Shown one piece after another: positions 1-11,559 of a DNA stretch of 64,000 nt. The notes beneath the pieces are model-generated. The model had not been told where the DNA came from. It made no database searches and was given only the letters and a program-made list of their open reading frames with translations. How positions within the stretch are numbered: the first letter of the stretch is position 1; the number at the start of each line of letters is the position of its first letter. The translations under genes were made by a program, and so were the position numbers. Source of the stretch: Prostheceraeus crozeri (taxonomy: Eukaryota > Platyhelminthes > Polycladida > Euryleptidae); NCBI GenBank assembly GCA_907163375.1, contig CAJQUW010002137.1:124001-188000 (forward strand), in the 5' to 3' direction.

Positions 1-1260
1 GTACAAATTTTTTCCAAATACTATGTAAAAGCTCATGTCGTGTAAAGTGACATTAGGTCTACTGTGTTAATGCTGCTAAAAGTTCATCTGTATAACAGTT
101 TTGTTTTGTATGATGATATATCGAATCTTTACATATCGAAGGGAAATTTATATTAATGATTAAGGGAGAAGCTTAATGCCATGGTGTGATACTATGCAGA
201 TCGACTTTTCCGTTTTGATATTCATAGAACTATCAAATATATATTCTGTACAAAAAAGCTGCGTTGAAAAAGCAGGTTCGATTCACCGCGATTAAATGAA
301 ATGCAATGAGTACTATATATGCCTTCCGCACATGAAATTGCAGAATGCAAAGACAAGCGTTATTCACTAACTTTGAAGAGTGAGGTTTAAGAAATCCACC
401 GCTTTTAGCCTAACGGCCCTATGTCAAAACATAATGCGATACACGGTATAAGCAAAAGACATGCGCCGTAAAAATGGGTTCACCTACAGGTTAGAGCTCG
501 AGGTGATATCTAGGTAGGCCTATATGAATCTTAAAGTTAATTAAGACCGGAGATAGAATGCACGCACGCGCGTGCGACTATAAGTATAACTCTCGGATAC
601 TCCATTACATACATAATCTTTCAATCACACAAGATGCAGGTGCGCCGAATATTTCAGATTTTTTTAATTTACAATATTGTGCCTTCGTTCGAAGAACTTC
701 GGCTAGCTTTTCATTTTCTCAAGCGATAGCAATTAGCGTTAGAAAATCTCGATTCCAATAGCTTTCTGCCAGTTGGCTTACATGAACTCAATCGGATCAT
801 GACCATAGACAGCATTTGCGTGTTTATGACGCTCAGCTGCTGATTTAGCTTATAAAGATTTTATAATGGTAACACACTAAATCTTGCTCAACGTTTCATA
901 TGCACTTAACCAATTTTGCATTGATATCATTGCTTTTAAGCAATGACAATGCGTACAATGATTTATAGCAATTACTCGACTTGATTATCCATTAGCTGAA
1001 TCGGTTATCATTATGAGAAGAAACATCGTTAACATTGTTTTGATCATTCATAAGTCAAACACAAGTTTATGGCCAAAAAATATTGGACATACATTTATAA
1101 CACAAATGATAAATGCCAATGATGGGTATGCTTGAAGTGAAAAGAAGGACTCTTGTTAATGTGATGACGATTGCTTCACTAATGTGCACCTGAACATTTT
1201 CGAGCACATGATTAAGAATGATCATTAACAGTAATTTTGAGGATAATTCATAAGAATGTT
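1..1260. other. Unannotated AT-rich DNA
   Basis: No convincing gene. The longest open frames (60-90 codons) show no recognisable motif. The stretch ends at the left target duplication of the LINE that follows. Confidence 0.6.
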
Positions 1261-1276
1261 GAAAATGTCCTGAAAT
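1261..1276. repeat. Left target-site duplication of LINE
   Basis: GAAAATGTCCTGAAAT, identical to 5167-5182. A 16-base exact match placed this close to both ends of a LINE is very unlikely by chance. Confidence 0.8.
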
Positions 1277-1667
1277 TTTGTATTTGATAATAACCAATTT
1301 GTATTTGATTTTGTATTGATAATTCATCAATCACTGCACTTGTTTGGTGAATGACGTGTCTCATCGCTCTCCGTCACAAAGTGTGGAATTTTGGTCGTTC
1401 TTTGGTATCAAGGTGCCGTTTTCTTTCGAATTTTGAATCGTCGTCATCGTTGTGTTGTGCTACGTTGTCCTGTGCTCTCATCCGTCGACATCCTTTCACC
1501 GTTTATTCATAATTTGAGGATTATCGTCGTATGATTACTTCTCATTTCCATTTGTGTGTCTGACTGGCCTGCAATTGTGACCTTGAGAATCAGCGTATCA
1601 GACCATCCATGAACAAGAATTTTGTACTTTCTGATCGATTGAAGGTTCTTCGGTTCAAGCAACGAGT

Positions 1668-1745
1668 TGTGCGATAGTGTATCGGTATCAACTCGAAGTT
1701 GTTTGTCAACGGTTCAAGGTTCGATTCCGTGTCTAGGCAAATACA
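1668..1745 (+). promoter_or_regulatory. tRNA-like internal-promoter motif in LINE leader
   Basis: The 5' leader holds a box-B match, GGTTCGATTCC, near 1717-1727. About 45 bases upstream is a weaker box-A-like stretch, TGTGCGATAGTGTATCGG. The spacing resembles a tRNA gene or a tRNA-derived SINE head. It may be a captured tRNA-like promoter or chance; the cloverleaf does not fold cleanly by eye. Confidence 0.3.
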
Positions 1746-1783
1746 TTAGTTTTTCAGTTTTTTATTGAGATTACTCAGCTACA

Positions 1784-2446
1784 ATGGACAATTACACGAC
1801 AATAGAAAACATCAAGCCCCTTCTTGATAGTATCAAGAATGACATTGTATGCTCTCTCAAAGCGGAAATAAAGGAGCTCAAGAACACTATAGCCACTCTC
1901 ACAGATAGAGTAGATCATTTGGAGCAGAACTACCAGTCGGTGAAAGATGACTGTTGCAATCTGAAACAGAACTCTAAAAAGCTCCGTGAGGAGTTGTCGC
2001 AGTTTTTGGCGACAGACTATAAAAATGGTTTGCTCCAAGAATTGCAACGTGTTTCGAGAAGGAAAAATGCTGTGTTTTTCGGAATCCCTGAGGCTACTGA
2101 GGGTAGTATTGATGATCGCCGTAAGAAGGACTCAGACGTTGTTCACAGTATCTGTCAAACGCTGGAAATCGAAAGACCAGTGATCAAACAGGTGCAGAGA
2201 ATCGGTAAAATCAGAAATGACCGGCCACGATTATTAAGAGTCAAATGTGATCATGCGACTAAGGGAAATTTGCTTCGAAAATCAAAACAGCTGAAGAATG
2301 AGGATCCATCAATGCGTCGTATCTACATCAATATGGACCGCACATTGTTGCAGCAGCAACAATTTCGTGAGGAAAGAAAAGAAAGGATCAGGCATTTCTC
2401 TGCCAATGACAGAGCTGACATCAATCTACAAACTCAAAATTTTTGA
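1784..2446 (+). CDS. LINE ORF1 protein (coiled coil plus RRM-like core)
   Basis: 220-residue protein, intact. Residues about 20-75 form a heptad-rich coiled coil (Leu/Ile every 3-4 residues among Lys and Glu). About 90-200 contain the pattern RRKNAVFFGIPE...D..V..I...L..VQRIGK...RPRLLRVK, the nucleic-acid-binding core seen in L1-type ORF1 proteins of invertebrate CR1-like LINEs. In such elements it binds the element RNA and acts as a chaperone during reverse transcription. The stop TGA at 2444-2446 overlaps the presumed start of ORF2: here the sequence reads TTGA, one base from the ATGA stop-start overlap used for termination-reinitiation. Its survival while ORF2 is broken suggests only moderate age. 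Confidence 0.8.
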   Translation: MDNYTTIENIKPLLDSIKNDIVCSLKAEIKELKNTIATLTDRVDHLEQNYQSVKDDCCNLKQNSKKLREELSQFLATDYKNGLLQELQRVSRRKNAVFFGIPEATEGSIDDRRKKDSDVVHSICQTLEIERPVIKQVQRIGKIRNDRPRLLRVKCDHATKGNLLRKSKQLKNEDPSMRRIYINMDRTLLQQQQFREERKERIRHFSANDRADINLQTQNF

Positions 2447-5084
2447 GCAATGATTTTAATATATCGATCAACTTTTATCCAGCTACAACAAAAACTATTC
2501 AAAAGTCACAGCAACCCACCATCCTATTGGCTAACTGTCGCTCTGTTGTCTCAAAGTTGGATGAAATACGAAGTACATTATTCTTAAAGGACATTGATAT
2601 ATTCACTGCAACGGAGTCTTGGTTAAGGGATGATGTATATAATTCCCAATTTTCGTCGATTGATGGATATTCCTGCTACCTTGCTGACCAACGCAAGAGA
2701 ATTGGAGGTGGAGTCGCGGTTTGGATCAAATCGTCCATCCATGTTTGTAAATTAAACTGTGAATATCCCTCAGAATTTGAATGTGTTCTGCTTTCTCTCA
2801 CATCGATTAGAATGCTATTATTTGGCATCTATCTTCCTCCAATTCCTAGCATTCGTAAACATCAACTGGTGAATGATTTCGTGACTACCCATTTGGATGA
2901 GGCTTTTCGCACGTTTTCAGATTTTGAGTTGGTGATTTGCGGCGACTTGAATTGCTTTAAGATTGATGACCTCTGTCAAAATTTTGATTTAGTGAATTTG
3001 AATGCTTCCAACACATTTGGCAATTCAGAGTTAGATTACATCTTCATTACAGACTCCCTTGCTCAGTAATATCGCATTGAAAAATGTGCTCCATTTGACA
3101 GATCAAAAACTTCTCACGTATCTCTGCTTGCTATCCCAGAATCTACGCTTAAAGGCCCTGAATGTATTTGTAAAAACTTTTGTGACTTGCGCTCATCCAA
3201 TGTAGAATCTTTTATTTCGGTTATAGCTCAAACTGACTGGTCATTTCTGGACTCTGCTATCACTATTGATGTAAAGTGTGACATATTTTACTTATATTTG
3301 AACTATGTTGCGAACTTATGTATCCCAGTGTCTTTTGTTCAGTGTACTTCTAAGGACAAGCAGTGGATCACTCCGCTCGTCAAGAGTTTGATTAATCAAA
3401 GGTGGCAAGCATACAGAACAGGCAACTTTCCGCTTTATAATCATCTTAAGTTGAAAGTGAGAGATGAGATAGACAAGGCGAAAAATATATGGTTCAAGAA
3501 AAACCAGGCTAAGGATCTTTGGAAAGTTGTAAACAGTTTGCGTGGGAATAAAAGGTCGCTAAATCCTTTGTCATCTCTGTTGAATTAATTCTCGTCCATT
3601 CAAAATGGAGCGGATGCGATCAATAAATACCTATCAACTGTTTTTCAAGAATCTGAGATGGATGATATTCAAATGGATGACATGGATGATTGGTGTGTTC
3701 CCATTTCGTCTCGTGATGTGTATGAATTGTTACAAAAGCTATCCATGAAGAAATCGTCCCCTGATATCCCATCCTTGCTATACAAGAAGGCTAGCCAATT
3801 TCTCACTGTGTCGATCATGAAGCTTATCAGGGAGTCTATTGCGACTCGTAAAGTTCCTCAATGGTGGAAAATCTCAGCGGTTTATCCTGTTCCGAAAGTA
3901 GCTAATCCCGATTTGAGTGACATTAGACCTATCTCCATGATAAGTATCCCCGGAAAGTTGCTAGAAGCGATTATTGTTAGATCTATGAAAAAGCATATGC
4001 TGGACAACTACGGAAGGAGTCAGTTCGGCTTTCGGACTCAATCGTCGACAACATGTGCTTTGATATCGCTTCTTGATTATATCACAAAAAGTTTAGATGA
4101 TCCAAATACTACTGGGGTTTCAATTGTAACATACGACTACTCAAAGGCTTTTGACACACTCAAGTTCGATCACATTGTCAAGAAACTTATCGAGTTGCAA
4201 TTTCCAACTGGCTTTATTCTTTGGGCAATGAACTACTTCACTGATCGTATGCAATCTGTAGTGGTTGGTACTACTTGCAGTGGTCTCGTCGAAGTTACGT
4301 CTGGTGTGGCGCAAGGCTCCATCTTAGGCCCTTTCTTATATTGTGTAACAACAAGTTCTTTATAGATCTCCGACCCTAATTGCCATCTGGTCAAGTATGC
4401 TGATGATTCTACCATATGTTGTCCTCTATTTAAAACTCCAACAACTCCCACGTCACTCAATTTCATGAGTTTGTTCTTGGTTGGAGCAATGCGATGAATC
4501 TTAGGATCAATTCAACGAAATGCAAGTCCATGACAAATTCGAAGAATCATGATGCATTGTATGTTCATCTGCCAGATGTTAAAGAAGTTCGAAACATGTG
4601 TATTCTGGGAGTCTATCTAAATGAGAAGTGCACTTGGTCTACTCATATCGACTACGTAATTCGCAGTGCTTCACGTCGATTTTTCATTTTGCTGACTTTA
4701 AGGCCTCTCATGTCCAATGAATTTTTGAAAGAAGTTTATTTTGCTTAAGTCAGATCTTTGATGGAATACTGCTGTCCGGTTTTTATTGGGTTATCAGCCA
4801 CCGATCAATTCAAGCTGGACCAACTTCAGAGGCGATTTCATCGACTTCTCTGCGGCTCAGAGTGTAATTGCAGGTCCCTACCATCATTGTCTGACCGAAG
4901 ACACGATCAGGCTCTTAAAGTTTTGAAAAACATGTTCTGTGAGGACCACATACTACATGACCTTCTTCCCCCTGTTTCGTCATCCGGCCGATTCCTCCTG
5001 CCGAAGCGACGGACGCTTAAGCGCAGTATGTCATTCATTCCCTACATTTGTGCTTTCTACAATTTGAACTTTAAGCGATGTTGA
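2443..5084 (+). pseudogene. LINE ORF2: APE endonuclease plus reverse transcriptase, broken
   Basis: Polyprotein that nicks target DNA and copies element RNA. The endonuclease part starts at PTILLANCRSVVSKLDEI (about 2515) and includes TATESWL, GGGVAVWI and VICGDLNC. RT motifs follow from about 3715: RPISMISIPGKLLE, QFGFR, YDYSKAFDTL, GVAQGSILGP and YADD (about 4396). The C-terminal thumb region ends near 5084 (LQRRFHRLLCG). In-frame stops lie at 3067-3069, 3586-3588, 4363-4365 and 4746-4748. One frame change lies around 4440-4465, since the part from about 4461 is read in another frame. The start codon position carries TTG instead of the expected ATG. Dead copy. Confidence 0.88.
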
Positions 5085-5166
5085 TTTTTCTTTGAATATG
5101 CACTTTGTAACGATCGATTGCTATTTCCTTGAATGTAAACACTTATTATTATTATTATTTGTCCCG

Positions 5167-5182
5167 GAAAATGTCCTGAAAT
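5167..5182. repeat. Right target-site duplication of LINE
   Basis: Identical to 1261-1276. It follows the TTATT-repeat tail after six bases. Confidence 0.8.
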
Positions 5183-5241
5183 GGTCCTGGAATTTTCTGA
5201 CGGAAAAGCCCCGGATACCCTGATCTTGGCCGCTATGGCTA

Positions 5242-5460
5242 CACTCTAAACCAGCACCTCCTAAATCACACACTGAAGCGAGACACTATTCGTAACTAAT
5301 AAAAAAATCCTAAAGCAAAGCGTTTTAGGAGGCTAGCGCACTAGTGTTATTGTTCTCTTTAGTATGTCAGCATTCTATTTCACGCAACCTCCTAAAATTC
5401 TAGTGTGTCGCGCTTTAGGATGCAGATTTCTTCGATTTTAGGAGGTGACAGTTTACAGTG
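5242..5460. mobile_element. 219-bp MITE, copy 1 (TA target)
   Basis: Flanked by TA. The inverted ends begin CACTCTAAACC and CACTGTAAACT, followed on both sides by CACCTCCTAAA. CCTAAA/TTTAGG motifs recur inside. It is about 95% identical to 33063-33281 and the same length. TA target and short inverted ends suit a Tc1/mariner-type MITE, but no transposase is present and the source family is unknown. Confidence 0.85.
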
Positions 5461-5642
5461 TATGCTTGAAATTAGTAGAGGAGATGGTCAAATTTAGTAA
5501 AATCCGTGAAATTAGATAAACTTTGAGAGCCTGCTGTGGCCGTTGCAGGGCGCGGAGGAGGTGGGGACTGAATTGCGCACCCATTGGGATCGTGAGCATT
5601 GGTTTGTGTTATTGGTTGCGTGATTTGCGATTTGACTAAATA

Positions 5643-5666
5643 TCTTGGCCGCTATGACTATGCTTG
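5643..5666. repeat. Paralogous empty site of MITE copy 1
   Basis: TCTTGGCCGCTATG followed by ACTATGCTTG. The same sequence (one base different) surrounds MITE copy 1 at 5224-5241 and 5461-5468, split exactly at TA. The pair gives filled and empty versions of one site. Confidence 0.75.
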
Positions 5667-5669
5667 TTT

Positions 5670-6770
5670 TTGATTGGTATTTGGTGATCCCATGAAATTG
5701 AATTAATTTTTAATGAAAATGAATGTTTCCCATGAGCGTGTTTTTTTGTGCAGGACTGGTCTCAATTTTGTATTGCGCTATATCATAGGGTGTGGTTAAG
5801 CGCTGTATGAAGTTTGGTTCTACTACCTGTATTTCCAGAATTATGGATGTCTTTGTACTTTATCAATTCTGTATTCTGACTTTGCTTGTTGTTTGTAACC
5901 AGCCTTGCTGAACATGATTCCAAACTTAAGTCCCAGACTTCTAAAAAATAGCAAAGCTTGAACCTACCTGAACTAGCATAGGCTTCAACCACCTAAACCC
6001 CCTCCCCCTGGATCCGTTACCGGCCACTTCTAGTGCTTGCTGCCGGCTCAGCCATGGTAATAGCCGCATGACTCTAACTGTGCTGGTGAATGCAGTAAAT
6101 TTTTGGCAATGGTTATTACACCAGCTGTATCTCCAACACGGATTAAAACTAGAAATTGTCTATAGTGCATGCAATGGAGGCTTTGCTGTATTGAATGTTT
6201 TGGAGACACTTATGGCAGGAAAAAAGCTTGCATTGATCACCAAAGAAATCACTCAAAAATTTTGTAATACAAAGCAAGACAAATCAGCGAGTCAAGACCC
6301 ATTCTGACATGTTTCGTGACATACTTCGTGACTAGGAGTCTCTTATGACCGAGAAACATTGACATCAACCAGAGATACAGAAGAATATTATCCGCCTCAG
6401 CCAGAGTAATAGACAGAAAACTTCATCATATAGAGAAATCATTTACAAAACTAATCCAATGTCAATTATATGCCACTACATTTCATCATGCAAATACATG
6501 TCATGTGAAATCCTTGCATCATTGTCAATTGATATTTGAAGTAGTTATCATGTTCACCCATAAATATAATGAAACAAGCGATCAAAAATATCTTCAACTA
6601 ATAACTAGGAACATTATTTCCTTCACTGGTAATTATTACACGTGACTTAATGGTTGAGAAATACAAGTCCGATGTTTTGAATTCGCGCCAAAATTTCGGG
6701 TTTGTGAGCAGCTTTAATGACCACCAGAAATCAGTTGATGACCCTTCTAGCCTAATACAGTAAAACAATC
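5670..6770. other. Unannotated DNA
   Basis: No gene or repeat recognised. A 79-codon frame at 6068-6307 has no known motif. Confidence 0.5.
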
Positions 6771-6776
6771 TGATTT

Positions 6777-7628
6777 CTATGGAGTAATTATATTAGGTAG
6801 AATGGCAACTCAGCATTTATTAAATCCCCAATGTGTTTCGTTTTATTAAATGAACTCGAGGTGAATACAATTGGAATTGTTTCCAAATGTGAGACCTGCA
6901 CATTTATGCAGTTTTGAAGAAATTACAACGGAATTGACTGATCATGATAGTATAATGCAGAAGGAAATGATGGTATTTTACAGATCATCGGTGTCATGGC
7001 AGCCTTGGAGAGGTAATGTTTGTTAAAATTGCAGCTTGATGACCTGCTATTGCTTTCCTGCTGAACCTCAAGGGAATCTTCTTAAGCGTGATCATGTCAT
7101 AAGCAACCTGCCACTCGTAGAGCAAAATAACTTAATCAAAGACAATGATTTCAATTAACTTTGAAACATGTAAATGGGTCCACATCACTATTCAGATTCA
7201 AGAAGTGGAAACATAAATTTAATGAATCATTTCATCATGCCGATGAAAATTGAATTAAAAACTTGAAATTTCAGCCACGACAGCACAAAAAGATCTCGAC
7301 TTTTTCATGAAGACGTCTATTATAATGCCGTTCATTAGATTTCCTTGAACATCAGTATAATTTCCGCTTAGTTAAGATGCTTGTTAGCAAGTATCCGTTC
7401 CTTTTGATATCCAACTTGTTTCATACTACTTATAAAGGAGTGTCATGTCGGTAGTATATATAAATTGGCAAAAATTTAGGTTTTTCAAAGCTACTCTAAT
7501 AATGTTTTGCACCGTAGGAACGTAATCTCCGCAGAAAACTGAATCTTTCCATTTAAAAAATTTCACTGTTCACAGATACTTTTTTGAGTCGACACTCTAC
7601 CTACATACGCTCGTATACTTACTCTATG
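6777..7628 (+). mobile_element. hAT-like MITE family, copy A
   Basis: About 850 bp. The outer ends read CATAGAGTA-like and GGTAGAGTGG-AACTC, with the inverse GAGTCGACACTCTACC ... ACTCTATG at the other end. It is homologous over its whole length to copies at 9578-10389 (inverted), 15786-16458 and 32247-33060 (inverted). No coding frame is shared by all copies. The superfamily call rests on the 8-bp duplication seen at copy C. Confidence 0.7.
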
Positions 7629-7773
7629 GGCGGACCCTGAAAGTTCAGTTGAACGTTGCTTGGGGTCACTCAGGGATCTAAAGTTGTTGAATTCTATACT
7701 AGTGCACGAATCTTGTTGAAGCTATTACAACTAATATCTAGAGATGAAGGAAAGATTTATCAGATCCTTATAG

Positions 7774-8716
7774 AATATAGTCCAGACAATGCATGTATTC
7801 ACCCGCCACAAATTGCAATAAATTCAAGAGTGGGCTGATCTTGTAGAGAAAAAAATCCTTATCAACATATCAAAAATCTAGCTAGTGGAACACCCTGAAC
7901 TTTCCCCTTGAAATCAAGAGTCTCTTCGAAATACAAAAACACGCTTGCTCCAATGAAATCGCTGATAAAGCAACAGCCAACCAAAATGAATCACTTTAGC
8001 CTTGTCTCATTTACTACATTTACTCGTACCTTCCGCATGGCTCTCAACACTCCCAGCTATATTTTTTGAAATATGTCCGGGCTAGATTTCTTAGTCATAA
8101 GTTAAAGAATAGGCGTACTTCCAACTATCTGCTGATGTAAACTAATGCAGATTTGTACAAGTTAAGCTACAAATCTGCGAGTTTTACCATCAATAAACGA
8201 TAACTTCTTGCAACTACCGTCTTGTGAAAGCGCATAGCTGTTTAAGCCGCTAGGTCAAAAACGCGCTTACTTGCACTTGTCATGCAGATGCCTATCTTTC
8301 TTAGGTACCTGTAGGGTGCAAATTTATAAAGATTTTAGGACAGAAATTCTCATTTTTTTCTCTCAATAAGTGAAGCACTTTTGCGAGAACTCTCTTGTGA
8401 ATATGCGTAGAAATAAAAGCATCTATATCAAAAACACGTTTACGCACGCTTATCATCTAATATACATTCTAAGGCACCTGCAGATGTAAATTGATGAATA
8501 TTTGCCTATGCCAAGGGAAAAATCTGAGTGTATTTTATCACTATAACATCCTCTTTGTCAACTACTCTCTTATGAAAACCACTGACTAGATTTTCCTAGA
8601 TCTGTAATATGTTGATAAGGGATTTTTTCTCTACAAGATCAGCCCTCTCTTGAACCTATTCCAATTTGTGGCGGGTTGAAGTGTATTTCACTGTGGATTG
8701 TCTGGACTAATATAGC
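7774..8716. repeat. Inverted repeat pair with tandem-repeat core
   Basis: The left arm 7774-7886 matches the right arm 8581-8716 in inverse orientation, including CAAGAGTGGGCTGATCTTGT against its complement at 8633-8655 and the CCGCCACAAATTG block. Between them, at about 8050-8570, lie three degenerate units of about 175 bp, marked by CTTGTGAA near 8220, 8395 and 8565 and by CTGCAGATGTAAA-like blocks. This suggests a small foldback-type non-autonomous element lying between MITE copies A and B. Confidence 0.55.
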
Positions 8717-9577
8717 AGAAGCTGAATGCTTATAATTCGAAAAATGCAAGCGCTTGCTTGCTTTCCCATAGTCGCTCGTAATTAACAGTTGCTCCTGAGA
8801 AGGAAATTTTCATGTTATCAAAAGCTTATTATGTCATATCTCGCATGAATCGATTTTTATGTCTTGTTCTATACAAAGCGTGCTGGCCTTTCAATCCATT
8901 GATAGAATCATAGAAATCCGACTTTTCGCTTTGTTTAAGTTAGTGAGACTAGAATGGGCAACAGCTCTGTGTTGTTCGTGGTGGTTTCAGCTAATTGGCA
9001 ATGCGCCGATTGCTAGATCTTTAGAAAAAGCAAATTACTGAAACCTTCAATAGCTGTAGAATCTTGGAGTATAGGGTGATCTATTGTAGACTATTTTATG
9101 AAAATGCTTTTATAAGAGAAGCGATAATATCTTTGAAAGAAATAAGATCGAACATTTTCCCAACGTTTTGCTCATAGTCTATTGAGCATTCTCAAGGGTA
9201 CCGTGCTGATGTTCTTTAGCTCTCGCGATGAACTTCAACTCTGTTCCAATGAGTTGAAGAACATCGTCACTCCGTAATAAGTGAGTATTGCTTCCAATCT
9301 AACTGAGACCTAGCAATTTCTAAGGAGAGTTTCAAGATCTTGAAGAAATGCAAGAAGGACGATCCAAGAATCTATGAAATGCTATTTATCCAGAAACTTC
9401 ATCCTAAGTGAATGGACAAACGTATTCTGTGAAACCGTGGTTGTTTGATAATTAGTTTATTTTTTCTTTTCCTAAGTCCATGTAGCACAATTTACTAGAT
9501 GTCTTGCTTTTACATATAAATTAGCTATGTAAGCGTAAGATCCACATTAGTCCTTTCAGCCTAGTTTCCACTCTATG

Positions 9578-10389
9578 CATAAAGTAGGGATATATAGGTA
9601 GAGTGTCGACTCAAAAAGGTATCTGAATTCAGTGAAAATTTTTATATGAAAAGATTCAGTTTTTTGCGGAGATTACGTTCCCGTGGTCCAAAAAATTATT
9701 TGAGCTCTTTTAAAAAACGTCAAAATTTTGTCAATTTATATACTACCGAGATGACTTTTCTATGTAAGTAATATAAAGCAAGTTGGATATCAAGAGGAAT
9801 GAATATTAGCTAAAAAGCATCCTAACTAAGCGGAAATCAAGCTGATTATCAAGGGAATTTCATGATCCGCATCATAATGAAAGTCTTCATGAAAAAGTCG
9901 CAATATTATTCGTACTTTCTTGGCTGAAATGTCAAGTTTTCAATTCAATTTTAACCAGCATGATTTTACATATGATTCACTAAATTCATGTTTCATGTCT
10001 TGGATCTGAATAGTGATGTGGACCCATTTACATCTTTCAAAGTTGATTGAAATCATTGCCTTTGATTCTGTTATTTTGGTCTGCCAGTGGCAGGTTGCCT
10101 GTGATGTGATCAAGCTTGAGAAAATACTCTTGACCGAATTGCTTATTCAACAAACATTAAGTCTCCAAGGCTGTCATGACACTGAGAATCTGTAAAATAC
10201 CATCATTTCTTCTGCACTACAATCATGATCATTCGATTTCTTCAGAACTGCATAAATGTGCATATCTCACATTTGGTGACCACACCACCTGTATCTCCCT
10301 TGAGTTCATTCAATAAAATCGAAAGTGTATACACATTGGGGATTTAATAAATGCGGAGTTACCACTCTACCTAATATACCTACTCTATG
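9578..10389 (-). mobile_element. hAT-like MITE family, copy B
   Basis: Inverted relative to copy A. It begins CATAAAGTAGGGATATATAG and ends CCTACTCTATG, with the internal ends GGTAGAGTGTCGACTC and GAGTTACCACTCTACC. With copy A it encloses the 7.6-9.6 kb interval. No target duplication joins the two, so they are probably separate insertions. Confidence 0.7.
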
Positions 10390-11180
10390 TCATGGAAGGT
10401 AATATCGTAGCTATGATATTGGCGTTTTTCGGTTATACATCTGCTCGCAAGTTAACTCGATTGTGCAATGGCGCTGTATAAGAGAAATGTTAAGTATAAG
10501 AGTGCGTCAAGGAAACTAATATTGAAAATCGTCATCCGGTCCGGTCGCATTTCTAAAATTCCAGGGTCCAAGTTCCCACTGTATAACAGTAAGGCTTTTC
10601 AAACACAACTTGCTATCGCCAATTGCAGTTGTCATTCTGGTTCTCAGTTGTTATTACCTTTTTTACAAAATTTTCATTACTAAATATCAATAGATGATTA
10701 CAAGTGTCTATTATATCGGTAATATAATCTGAGACTGAGCATAGAGAAATGTGTGCTCTTTCTTAAGACATGATAACTGTAATTGAATTCCTGAATTAAT
10801 TAAGTTTACATTTACCATGATTGTCAATCAAATAAACAATTTCAACAACGATAAACAAGAGTATTTAACTAAAAGAAAGAAAAGACAGCATACTTGTTTT
10901 TATTTGTGTTTATTTAACTAATATGCGCATATCCAACTGTTAAAGACTTATTAATAATTACAGCTATTGTTTATTGTAAGTGTAAGGCAGTCGAATCAAT
11001 ATCATATGTTTGGAGAAGCACAATGGATCTTTTTTATGTTATTAGCTTTGAAAGTCATGGATGTCCATTAATTCTTTGGTGTGGATTAGTAAAGCGGTTG
11101 CAGTGGTCACAAGTCTACAACGGTAACATGACAATTAGAATGAACAAAGCATGGAAAAGTTACTTCATCTTTTTTGCACA
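10390..11180. other. Unannotated DNA
   Basis: AT-rich; no gene or repeat recognised. Confidence 0.5.
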
Positions 11181-11185
11181 TTAAA

Positions 11186-11536
11186 GATGGTCATTCAATA
11201 CCGAGCTATAGATATTCCTAGATAGATGGTCATTCAATACCGAGCTACAGCTATTCCTAGATAGATGGTCATTCAATACTGAGCTACAGCTATTCCTAGA
11301 TAGATGGTCATTCAATACTGAGCTATAGATATTCCTAGATAGATGGTCATTCAATACCGAGCTATAGATATTCCTAGATAGATGGTCATTCAATACCGAG
11401 CTACAGATATTCCTAGATAGATGGTCATTCAATACCGAGCTATAGATATTCCTAGATAGATGGTCATTCAATACCGAGCTACAGATATTCCTAGATAGAT
11501 GGTCATTCAATACCGAGCTACAGATATTCCTAGATA
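11186..11536. repeat. 39-bp minisatellite, 9 units
   Basis: Nine head-to-tail 39-bp units, each beginning AGATGGTCATTCAATAC and ending ATTCCTAGAT. Units differ at a few fixed positions (ACC/ACT, TATAG/ACAG, GATATT/GCTATT). Because 39 is divisible by three, the minus strand stays open through the array (11181-11585) and would encode a 13-residue repeat, SRNIYSSVLNDHL. The changes among units include amino-acid changes (I/S, Y/C). I treat the frame as a by-product. Confidence 0.9.
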
Positions 11537-11559
11537 GGACATTTCTATTCAGATTTCTA

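Larger units (their letters stand above)
1277..5166 (+). mobile_element. Full-length decayed CR1/L2-like LINE
   Basis: Non-LTR retrotransposon of about 3.9 kb with a 5' leader (about 500 bp), an ORF1 with coiled coil, and an ORF2 with endonuclease and reverse transcriptase. It ends in a short TTATTATT-type tail near 5142-5160. The 16-mer GAAAATGTCCTGAAAT lies at 1261-1276 and again at 5167-5182, which is the target duplication expected of target-primed reverse transcription and fixes both ends. ORF2 carries several in-frame stops and at least one frameshift, so the copy is dead. The clade call (CR1/L2/Jockey group) rests on ORF1 type and RT motifs; a phylogeny would be needed to choose among these clades. 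Confidence 0.88.

Noticed and set aside
6777-10389. Copies A and B as the two ends of one 3.6-kb transposon
   Set aside because: Copies C and D exist alone, and the outer flanks of A and B do not form a target duplication.
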